A stretch of DNA of 64,000 nt from an uncultured Alphaproteobacteria bacterium (GTDB lineage Bacteria > Pseudomonadota > Alphaproteobacteria > Micropepsales > Micropepsaceae): contig CAIUCH010000013.1 of the NCBI GenBank assembly GCA_903897605.1, positions 1-64,000 of the forward strand. Reading direction: 5' to 3'. Position 1 is the first letter of the stretch, and every line of letters starts with the position of its first letter. The position numbers were made by a program, and so were the translations under genes. Below, one piece after another: positions 25,637 to 32,211 of this stretch. The notes beneath the pieces were generated by a model. It had not been told where the DNA came from, searched no databases, and saw only the letters and a list, made by a program, of their open reading frames with translations.

Positions 25637-26611
25637 TCAGCGCCGCTTGGGTTTCCCGGCGGGCTTGGCGGCCTTGACCGGCGGCTTGGCTTTAGGTGCG
25701 GGCTTCGCCTTGGCCTTGGCCACGGGCTTGGTCTTGGGCAGCGCCTTGGGCACAAGCTTTGGCTGAGCCTTCACTTCGACCGTCGGCTCCACCTTGGGTC
25801 TGTGTCTGATTTCGATCTTCAGTTTCACCGAAGCCTTGGGTTCCGGTGACGGCGCGGTTTCCACCACCCTGGCCCGCTCCATTTCCATCACCGCGCCTTC
25901 GCTCTTGCGCGGCGCCGCTGCTGCCGGGGTGGCGCTCATCATGAGCTTCAGCAAGGCAGGCGAAAGCGTCTTGCGCTTGGCCACCGGCGCATCGTTGGAC
26001 GCAACGGCGGCAAGAAAGGCTTTCAGCACCTCCGGAGACCGGACAATCCCCGCCCGCGCCGCGCTCGCCACCACCGGCCCGTTGATCAAGACGGGATGCT
26101 CGACAATCGCGTCCCAGAAATCATTCTCGCCGATGAAACGGTCGTCGAGGCGAAGTTCGCGGAACATATGTTCATGCCGCTTGACCAGGCTTTGATCGGT
26201 GCCGCGCAGCAGCGCCGACAGCGCCTTCAACTCGTCCCGGGTCAGGGGCGTGGCAACATAGTCCACCAGGCGCGGCTCATGACCGGCGGCGCGAATCGCG
26301 TCCAGCAAATCCTCCACCCCCTCGAACGCGCCATCCCAATAAAGCGTCAGCGGATGTTTCGCTTCCGTCGGCGGGCGCGGCTTTGCCGGTTCGGGGGCTT
26401 TTGGCATTTCCAGCAAGACCAGATTGACGGCTTTGGGGCCTTTGCCGTCAGGCGCTTCGTCGAACGAAACCCGCTGTCCCGCTTTGAGATCGGTAATCTT
26501 GGCAGCGGTGATCGAGGCGGCGGGCACGAACACATCCTTGCCGCCGCCGTCCGGCGTGATAAATCCAAAGCCCTTGGCGATACTGAAAAACTTTACGGTT
26601 CCGTTTGACAT
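25637..26611 (-). CDS. Cold-shock domain fused to a Cys-less ArsC/Spx-like domain with Lys/Pro tail
   Basis: A 324-aa three-part protein. Residues 1-68 are a cold-shock nucleic-acid-binding domain with RNP1 KGFGFI (13-18) and RNP2 DVFVP (26-30). Residues about 87-200 follow the glutaredoxin-type ArsC pattern: LTLYWDG strand, TPLTRDELKALSALL, and HPVLINGPVV near 172-181, but the CxxxR active-site loop is replaced by WDGAFEGV and the protein contains no cysteine. Residues about 255-324 are Lys/Pro/Ala low complexity. This makes reductase activity impossible; RNA or protein binding, as in Spx, is more likely. Start at 26611 fixed by the domain edge. Confidence 0.75.
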   Translation of the reverse strand: MSNGTVKFFSIAKGFGFITPDGGGKDVFVPAASITAAKITDLKAGQRVSFDEAPDGKGPKAVNLVLLEMPKAPEPAKPRPPTEAKHPLTLYWDGAFEGVEDLLDAIRAAGHEPRLVDYVATPLTRDELKALSALLRGTDQSLVKRHEHMFRELRLDDRFIGENDFWDAIVEHPVLINGPVVASAARAGIVRSPEVLKAFLAAVASNDAPVAKRKTLSPALLKLMMSATPAAAAPRKSEGAVMEMERARVVETAPSPEPKASVKLKIEIRHRPKVEPTVEVKAQPKLVPKALPKTKPVAKAKAKPAPKAKPPVKAAKPAGKPKRR

Positions 26612-26855
26612 GACTTCCTTGATCGATTTGCACAACAAGATTGCGCCGTGCATGCAGTCCCTGGACGAGGTCCTGGCCCCGCCACAAGTGTGCAGCCCGC
26701 AGCACGCGCGTTTTTCCGATAGCCATGCATAACCCATTGCGGCGCGAATCCAAAGCCAAAGCCAAGGCATTCCTGCGGCGAATTCGGCACCTTGCCATCA
26801 CCCCCGCCGGCGCAACCAAACCCCATTTTGGGCGTTTCCCACCCGAAGGGACATC

Positions 26856-27872
26856 ATGACATATCAAACACTTGCGGGGGTTTTCGCGGCGCTGCTGCTT
26901 GCCGGATCGGCGTCATCCCCGGCCTGGGCGCAGGATATCCAGACCAATCCGGCCGCCTCGGAAAAAGGTTCGCTCAGCATCCTTTTCGAGAACGACATTT
27001 TCTACAATTCCGATCACGACTACACCAATGGCGTGGGACTGGCCTACACCACTGCGCCCGGCGGCACGCCGGACTGGATGGTGCGCACCGCCCGCGCCAT
27101 TCCCTTTTTCGCGCAGACCGGCGATGTGCGCGCCCGTTTCGAACTGGGCCAAAGCATGTTCACGCCGCACGATCTGTCGCTCGCCAATCCGCCCGCCACC
27201 GACCGCCCCTATGCCGGCTTTCTCTATGGCGCGCTGGGTTTGGTGGACGACACCGGCACCGGTCTCGACCAGTTGCAGGTGAGCCTGGGCATGGTCGGTC
27301 CCGCCAGTTTGGCGGAGGAAGCCCAGAAATTCATCCACTCGACCTTCAACGACCGCAAGCCGCTGGGCTGGTCGACGCAACTGCGCGACGAGCCCGGCCT
27401 GGTGATCGAATATAACCGCTCAATCAAGCTGATCGCGCCGCAATCCATTCTGGGCGCGGTGTTCGATGTCGAGCCGAATTACGGCGCCGCCATCGGCAAT
27501 GTCTATGACTATGCCGAAATCGGCACGATGGCGCGGCTGGGATTCAACCTGCCCAAGGATTACGGCCCGATGCGGATCGAGCCCAGCCTGCCCGGCTCGG
27601 ATTATTTCGAGCCCACCGCGGGCCTGGGCGCCTATCTCTTCCTGGGCGTGGACGGACGCGCCATCGCCCGCAATCTTTTCCTCGACGGCAACAGTTTTCA
27701 GCCCAGCCGCAGCGTCGACAAACTGAACCTGGTGGGCGATTTGGTGCTGGGCGCGGCGGTGACGTTCGATTCCGTCCGCCTCGCCTTTACCCACGACATC
27801 CGCACGCGGGAATACAAGACCCAACCCGCCGCCGACCAGTTCGGCGCGGTCGATCTGACATTTCGCTTCTAG
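26856..27872 (+). CDS. LpxR-like outer-membrane protein (DUF2219)
   Basis: A 338-aa protein with a Sec signal (cleavage near AWAQ, residue 26). ENDIFYNSDHDYTNG is the hallmark of the LpxR lipid A 3'-O-deacylase family (Asp and Asn at the active site), followed by alternating aromatic beta-strand sequence and a terminal Phe (DLTFRF) as in outer-membrane barrels. LpxR removes the 3' acyloxyacyl group of lipid A; this activity is inferred from family only. Divergent from the cold-shock fusion. Confidence 0.8.
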   Translation: MTYQTLAGVFAALLLAGSASSPAWAQDIQTNPAASEKGSLSILFENDIFYNSDHDYTNGVGLAYTTAPGGTPDWMVRTARAIPFFAQTGDVRARFELGQSMFTPHDLSLANPPATDRPYAGFLYGALGLVDDTGTGLDQLQVSLGMVGPASLAEEAQKFIHSTFNDRKPLGWSTQLRDEPGLVIEYNRSIKLIAPQSILGAVFDVEPNYGAAIGNVYDYAEIGTMARLGFNLPKDYGPMRIEPSLPGSDYFEPTAGLGAYLFLGVDGRAIARNLFLDGNSFQPSRSVDKLNLVGDLVLGAAVTFDSVRLAFTHDIRTREYKTQPAADQFGAVDLTFRF

Positions 27873-27950
27873 AGCGGCCCACCCCTTGGCATTGCTGGGC
27901 CTGCGCCGTACCGTCCCAGGCAAACAAGCACAGATAATATGGGGGCGGGC

Positions 27951-29204
27951 ATGATCACGCGAACAACCAGGCGTCTTGCGATTGCGGCGATGGGGCTTTG
28001 CCTGGCCACCACGGCCTGGGCGGCGGGACCGAATTTCACCGCCTTCCACACCACCTTTGACCAGACCCTGACAAAGCACGGAATCGTCGGCGGCGCGTTT
28101 GCCTTCGAACACACCGGCGACAAGCCCACCGAATTCTATTTCGGCGAGGCGCGGGGCGCGCTGCACCAGAAGACCGATGCCGACACCGCCTATAACTGGG
28201 CCTCGATCACCAAGACCTTCACCGCCGTCGCCATTCTGCAATTGCGCGACCGGGGGCTGCTGTCGTTGGACGATCCCGCCGTGAAATACATTCCCGAACT
28301 GCGTCAGGTGCACGACAAGTTCGGCCCCATCGACGCCATCACCATCCGCCAGCTTCTGTCGCACAGCGCGGGCTTCCGCAATCCGACCTGGCCCTGGGAT
28401 TGCGACAGCGCCCCCGATTGCGCCTGGGTGCCGTTCGAGCCCACCCGCTGGGCCCAGGTCGAAGCGATGCTGGCCTTCACCAATATCGGCTTCAAGCCCG
28501 GCTCGCGCTGGAGCTATTCCAATGTCGGCTATGTCTTTCTCGGCCAGATCATCGAGCGGCTGACCGGCGACGATTACGAAGTCTATATCACCAAGAACAT
28601 CCTGATGCCGTTGGAGATGCGCCAAAGCTATTTCGACAAGGCGCCCTATTTCCTGCAATCGCATGTCGCCGATTCGTATGTCCGCGCCGGCAGCACCTTG
28701 TCGGTTCAGCCTTATGATTTCGACAGCGGCATCACCGTCTCCAACAGCGGTCTGAAGGCGCCGGTCGGCGATCTGCGCAAATATCTGCGCTTCCTGATCG
28801 GCGACGCCAAGAATCCCACCTATGACATGGTGCTGAAGAGGAGTTCCCTGAACGAAGCCTGGACCGGCGTGGTGCCGACCGGTGACGCCAGTGCCCCGGC
28901 CACGGCGTATACCGGCGGTCCGGGCGGCACGGTGCCGATGATGGGATTGGGCTTCTTCATCCTCACCGTCGATGGACATAAGTATGTCTATCACGACGGC
29001 GATCAGGGCGGCTTCACGGCGGAGCTGATGGTCGATCCCGAACGCCACAGCGGCGACATTGTGATGTCCAACACCACAGACACGGGAGCCCCGCCGGCAG
29101 ACACCACCCACGCGACGTCGAACACCGAGCCCGACGCAAAGACGGATCTGCGAATGCAGCTCAGGGATGTGTTGGTGCGGGATGTGTATCCGGGGGTGAA
29201 GTAG
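27951..29204 (+). CDS. Exported serine hydrolase, class C beta-lactamase fold
   Basis: A 417-aa protein with a Sec signal (cleavage near AWAA). SxxK is SITK in YNWASITKTF; a YxN-type motif is YSNVGY; and the last motif region includes YHDGDQGG. Like 14482-15663 this could be an esterase or D,D-peptidase. An upstream ATG at 27939 is in frame. It is the last high-GC gene before the retron island. Confidence 0.8.
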   Translation: MITRTTRRLAIAAMGLCLATTAWAAGPNFTAFHTTFDQTLTKHGIVGGAFAFEHTGDKPTEFYFGEARGALHQKTDADTAYNWASITKTFTAVAILQLRDRGLLSLDDPAVKYIPELRQVHDKFGPIDAITIRQLLSHSAGFRNPTWPWDCDSAPDCAWVPFEPTRWAQVEAMLAFTNIGFKPGSRWSYSNVGYVFLGQIIERLTGDDYEVYITKNILMPLEMRQSYFDKAPYFLQSHVADSYVRAGSTLSVQPYDFDSGITVSNSGLKAPVGDLRKYLRFLIGDAKNPTYDMVLKRSSLNEAWTGVVPTGDASAPATAYTGGPGGTVPMMGLGFFILTVDGHKYVYHDGDQGGFTAELMVDPERHSGDIVMSNTTDTGAPPADTTHATSNTEPDAKTDLRMQLRDVLVRDVYPGVK

Positions 29205-29246
29205 GTCTGTAGCGGGCGAAAACGTGGTTAATATGAGCATAACTTG

Positions 29247-29263
29247 GTTCGCTATTAGCGAAC
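29247..29263. terminator. Stem-loop before the retron promoter
   Basis: GTTCGCT and AGCGAAC form a perfect 7-bp stem with loop ATT. It is 43 bp after the serine hydrolase stop and directly before the -35 box. Probably ends the upstream transcript, although no T run follows. Confidence 0.35.
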
Positions 29264-29267
29264 TTAG

Positions 29268-29296
29268 TTGACAACTGCGAAGAAGCCATCTATATT
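29268..29296 (+). promoter_or_regulatory. Sigma70-type promoter of the retron
   Basis: TTGACA (29268-29273), exactly 17 bp, then TATATT (29291-29296). This is a near-consensus promoter, unusually strong for this GC-rich window, and predicts transcription start near 29302-29304 at the head of the structured non-coding segment. Confidence 0.75.
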
Positions 29297-29302
29297 GGCG
29301 AT

Positions 29303-29545
29303 ACGCTTGGTTGGACGTCATGCCTCTCTACCGGTCAGAGTGATCTGTCCTTGGAGTTCGAAAGAACTCTCCATTTCTTGGGGTCTCCTGCTCGCATCAA
29401 CCTATCGTGCGCGCGAATGCCCGCTGGAATAAGCGAGTATCGAAAGGCTCGATACTCGCTGGGACCTTAGAAGTCCTTCCGTTCGAGATGTCCTTTCTCG
29501 AAGGCACCGCACTAATCGTAACCCGAATTCTTCGGAACGATTGTG
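29303..29545 (+). ncRNA. Candidate retron msr-msd non-coding RNA
   Basis: Between the promoter and the first protein lies about 240 bp with no gene but strong hairpins. (1) 29354-29369: GAGTTC/GAACTC stem capped by a GAAA tetraloop. (2) 29432-29460: a perfect 12-bp stem AGCGAGTATCGA/TCGATACTCGCT with five-base loop AAGGC, the best candidate for the msd hairpin copied into DNA. (3) 29482-29502: TTCGAGA/TCTCGAA with 7-base loop. (4) 29514-29542: AATCGT/ACGATT enclosing CGAA/TTCG, just before the small ORF. In retrons a structured RNA upstream of the reverse transcriptase is both template and primer. I could not place the a1/a2 end repeats or the branching G, so the exact ends are estimated. Confidence 0.6.
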
Positions 29546-29566
29546 TCGGTGAGAAAGGAAATGGTC

Positions 29567-29743
29567 ATGTCAGAAACGACTGATCCGCCAAGCGACGAAC
29601 GGAAGAGTGTCGAGTTCCGAGAACGAATGCGCGGTCTAGGCCGTAAATTTGTTACTCGGAAAACGCTGATCATTGCTTTCCAAATTGCCGATTGGGCAGT
29701 TCGGATCGCGGAACTTGTGATGCGGTTGATCGACGGCTTCTAA
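29567..29743 (+). CDS. Small retron-associated protein with hydrophobic/amphipathic tail
   Basis: A 58-aa protein from the ATG at 29567 (AAGGAA six bases upstream; other in-frame starts at 29543 GTG and 29561 ATG). The first half is polar and charged (SETTDPPSDERKS, EFRERMRG). The second half (residues about 32-58) is hydrophobic with spaced charges: TLIIAFQIADWAV then RIAELVMRLIDGF, forming one or two amphipathic or membrane-touching helices. No family recognised. Retron accessory proteins are often toxic effectors, and a tiny membrane-active protein would fit, but that is inference. It lies between the non-coding RNA and the HTH gene. Confidence 0.6.
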   Translation: MSETTDPPSDERKSVEFRERMRGLGRKFVTRKTLIIAFQIADWAVRIAELVMRLIDGF

Positions 29744-29771
29744 GCGAATTCCCAATCGAACTGAGGTGTTC

Positions 29772-30086
29772 ATGTATTATCGTGCACTAAAACTAATTAG
29801 ACAGTACCACAGGCTTTCGCAGGTTCAGCTTGCGGAAGCTCTCGGGCTTTCTAAATCCTTCATCTCTGAGATGGAGAAGAAGGATGGGAAAAGGCCCAGC
29901 GTAGAAGTTTTGGAGAGATATGCAGCTTTCTTCAAAATTCCGCTTTCTTCTTTGCTTCTTTTTGCAGAGAGCACCAACGATAAAAAAACCAGAGAGCGAG
30001 TTCGTACTTATGCGACCGATAAAATATTGAGAATGTTGGAGTGGCTTGAAGAGACTACTCGTTCTGAATCGTCAGGATCAGTGTAA
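29772..30086 (+). CDS. XRE-family HTH protein, retron accessory
   Basis: A 104-aa protein from the ATG at 29772, with TGAGG upstream (GTG at 29766 is an alternative). Residues about 6-62 are a Cro/C1-type HTH: LIRQYHRLSQVQLAEALGLSKSFISEMEKK, where the second helix is LSKSFISEME, then PSVEVLERYAAFFKIPLSSLL. A short charged helical C-terminus follows. The stop overlaps the reverse transcriptase ATG (TAATG), so they are translationally coupled. An HTH partner is a recognised accessory type for one group of retrons (type VI, from memory). It could repress the locus or act as the effector. Confidence 0.8.
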   Translation: MYYRALKLIRQYHRLSQVQLAEALGLSKSFISEMEKKDGKRPSVEVLERYAAFFKIPLSSLLLFAESTNDKKTRERVRTYATDKILRMLEWLEETTRSESSGSV

Positions 30087-31033
30087 TGTCTCGCCGCCCT
30101 GAAAAGCGCCTCGATCTGCGCAACTGCTGGCTTTATGCAATTGATTCTCAGGCGGATTTGGCCCGGCGTTTATCGATAGATGTGTCACCAGTTTCCGTCG
30201 AAACATTGCGCGGGCTGGCAACTGACACCGGAAATTTCAAATTATTCTCCGCTAAAGATCAGGGTGGTCGAGCGATACAGGAACCCAAACGGCCGCTTCA
30301 ACGAATTCATAAGAGAATTCATAAACTCCTATCTCGCGTCGAAACCCCCAAATATCTTCAATCTGCTCGCAAAGGTTGTTCATATCTCACCAACGCTAGG
30401 AGCCACAATGTAAATGCGGCTACGGTCAAAATAGATGTGAAGCGATTTTTTCAGTCCGTGCCCCGCGTCGCGATTTTCAGATTCTTTTTGGAAACCATGA
30501 AATGTCGCAAGGATGTAGCCGGCCTAATTGCGGATATTTTGACATATGACGCTCGACTCCCAACAGGAAGCAGCGCGAGCCCGATCATCTCCTATTATGC
30601 TTTCAAACCTATGTTTGATGAATTGCACAATTTGGCTTTAACGCGCGGGCTGAAAATGACGTGCTACGTTGATGACATTACCTTCAGCGGTCCTAGTGCC
30701 AATCGCGGCACATTGTTCGACGCGCACAAGATTATCGCTAAATACAGGCTCAAATCTCACAAGATGAAAGCCTTCGCACCACACCAGCCGAAGATTATTA
30801 CCGGGGTCTGCAACACACCTTCCGGGGAACGTGTACCAAATAAACTTCACCGCAAGATAAGCATAGGGTTCAAAGAGCTTCGTGAAGCTGTGACTCATCA
30901 AGATAAATTCAAGGCACTACAACCGCTACTTGGTCGTTTGGAAGCCGCACGGCAAATCGACCAAACTTTTGGTGCGCGTGCAAAAACGCTGAGAAGTAAA
31001 ATGAAAGCCGTTCTGAAGCCTGAAACTGCATAA
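30086..31033 (+). CDS. Retron-type reverse transcriptase
   Basis: A 315-aa reverse transcriptase. RT1-like GGRAIQEPKRPLQRIHKRI spans 60-78. NARSH at 103-107 matches the NAxxH motif diagnostic of retron RTs (region X). Motif A is KIDVKRFF with catalytic Asp117. Motif B is LPTGSSASPIIS (158-169). Motif C is YVDD at 194-197, giving Asp196 and Asp197. ITG at 238-240 fits the retron VTG signature (region Y), followed by a basic thumb (NKLHRKIS). There is no maturase or endonuclease domain, and the length fits retrons (300-350 aa), not group II introns. It would copy the msd part of the upstream RNA into multicopy single-stranded DNA. GC near 48% contrasts with the flanking genes. Confidence 0.88.
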   Translation: MSRRPEKRLDLRNCWLYAIDSQADLARRLSIDVSPVSVETLRGLATDTGNFKLFSAKDQGGRAIQEPKRPLQRIHKRIHKLLSRVETPKYLQSARKGCSYLTNARSHNVNAATVKIDVKRFFQSVPRVAIFRFFLETMKCRKDVAGLIADILTYDARLPTGSSASPIISYYAFKPMFDELHNLALTRGLKMTCYVDDITFSGPSANRGTLFDAHKIIAKYRLKSHKMKAFAPHQPKIITGVCNTPSGERVPNKLHRKISIGFKELREAVTHQDKFKALQPLLGRLEAARQIDQTFGARAKTLRSKMKAVLKPETA

Positions 31034-31103
31034 CGCGGCTCTCGCAGTTACTGCTATTCGCTCGCGCCTTGTGTGTTTAATTATTTTCACCACCCCGCAA
31101 CCC

Positions 31104-31119
31104 TTCGCTTACGCTCCGG
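31104..31119. repeat. REP-like core next to retron terminator
   Basis: TTCGCTTACGCTCCGG differs by one base from the 16-mer at 12272-12287. It sits between two convergent genes, as does the other copy. Confidence 0.4.
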
Positions 31120-31121
31120 GC

Positions 31122-31176
31122 ATTAGGCGCTCGAAACAGGCCACTGGCCTGTTTCGTCCTTCGGACCGCGCCTAAT
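31122..31176. terminator. Nested palindromic terminator at retron right end
   Basis: An outer 9-bp stem ATTAGGCGC/GCGCCTAAT (31122-31130, 31168-31176) encloses a perfect 11-bp hairpin CGAAACAGGCC-ACT-GGCCTGTTTCG (31132-31156) and a mini hairpin TCC-TTC-GGA. It lies between convergent genes and overlaps the stop of the minus-strand gene, so it can end transcripts from both sides. Confidence 0.65.
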
Positions 31177-31900
31177 TAACGCAATACCCGTATTCCTGCA
31201 CCGACATGAAGCAATCCAGATGCGCCTGGGCGTTGTTCGGTCCCGGCTTGGGCGGATGCAGAACCTGCTGCCAGGCATCGTGCATCTGCTTGTCGGTGAA
31301 GGGCGGCGGATTATACGCCCGCACCCACGGGATGACCTTGCCGGTCTGCGCATCCAGCGCCAGCGGGAACAGGTTCGGGTCGGCGAGTGATGCGATGGTC
31401 CAGGCCGCCAGCGGCTGGGTGTTCGCCGCGCCCACCATCTCCAGCCGCACGAGGAACAGCCGGTCCTTCAGCCCAACACGGCGCAGAAACGCGATGGCCT
31501 GGGGCAAATCGAGTTTGACGCTGGCGGGAAGCGCATGGTCGATGGTGCTGCTGCTCTGGTCGGGCGGCTCGTCGACGACAGTACCGGCAGACGTCCCCCC
31601 GATATAGAAATAGCGCCGCGCCCCGGTCGAGGGAGAGTTCGCCTGGATCTCCAGCCAATGCATGGTGACTTTGGTATCGTCGACATTCTCGTCCGGATAC
31701 CATTTCAGATCCACGCTGGTGAGAATGGCGTCGGCATGCCAGTTCTTGCGCGCCGTCGCCAATATGCTGGCCATGGTCGCGTTGATATTGCTGGGAATGG
31801 GCGTGGGGGCGAGCGGGGCCGAGTGAACCGGCGCGGCAACAATGATCCCGGCGCAAAATGCCGCGAGCAATCCAAACCGAAACCAATGCCGCGATCCCAT
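31172..31900 (-). CDS. Secreted hypothetical protein
   Basis: A 242-aa protein with a Sec signal (cleavage near VHSA, residue 28). The mature part holds an Ala-rich helix, VDLKWYPDEN, a central beta region ending FYIGGTSAG, and a C-terminus ending in DCFMSVQEYGYCVN with a probable disulfide. No family recognised. First high-GC gene after the retron. Confidence 0.55.
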   Translation of the reverse strand: MGSRHWFRFGLLAAFCAGIIVAAPVHSAPLAPTPIPSNINATMASILATARKNWHADAILTSVDLKWYPDENVDDTKVTMHWLEIQANSPSTGARRYFYIGGTSAGTVVDEPPDQSSSTIDHALPASVKLDLPQAIAFLRRVGLKDRLFLVRLEMVGAANTQPLAAWTIASLADPNLFPLALDAQTGKVIPWVRAYNPPPFTDKQMHDAWQQVLHPPKPGPNNAQAHLDCFMSVQEYGYCVN

Positions 31901-31954
31901 GGCTGGCCACCCCTGTCAGGCGGCGCAATTCTTAGCCGGATATGCGGCGGCGCG

Positions 31955-32089
31955 CTAGCGCCCGCGGCTCTTGGGCTTGTCGTTGCGGCCGCTGGCGTCC
32001 GCCGCGCGCTGGGCGATGTCCTTCTGCCGGGCGTCGCGATGCCGGTTGCGCTTGGCTTTCTTCTTGGCCTTCATCAAACGCGCGCCCAT
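31955..32089 (-). CDS. Tiny Lys/Arg-rich protein
   Basis: A 44-aa protein starting MGARLMKAKKKAKRNRH and ending KSRGR. GGAGA lies upstream of its ATG at 32089. Nearly half the residues are basic. It sits alone in the gap between the secreted gene and the histidine kinase. Likely RNA- or DNA-binding by charge; no known family. Confidence 0.55.
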   Translation of the reverse strand: MGARLMKAKKKAKRNRHRDARQKDIAQRAADASGRNDKPKSRGR

Positions 32090-32211
32090 GTCAGTCTCCA
32101 CTCAGTTGAAAGCCAGATCGTGTTGGAACCCGCGTCATCCGCGCCTGGCGCCACCAAACACCTATGCTCCGACAAAGCAAGCCGCAGATGCGCTTGCCTT
32201 CGCTTGTGCGG

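Noticed and set aside
29247-29263. First msr hairpin of the retron RNA
   Set aside because: It lies upstream of the near-consensus promoter, so it would not be in the predicted transcript.
29567-30086. Classical toxin-antitoxin pair (small protein plus HTH)
   Set aside because: Possible in form, but the coupled RT and structured RNA make a retron reading stronger; it is kept only as a hypothesis within the retron.
30086-31033. Group II intron or diversity-generating reverse transcriptase
   Set aside because: No maturase or endonuclease domain, no intron-like RNA domains, no variable-repeat pair; NAxxH and ITG motifs fit retrons better.
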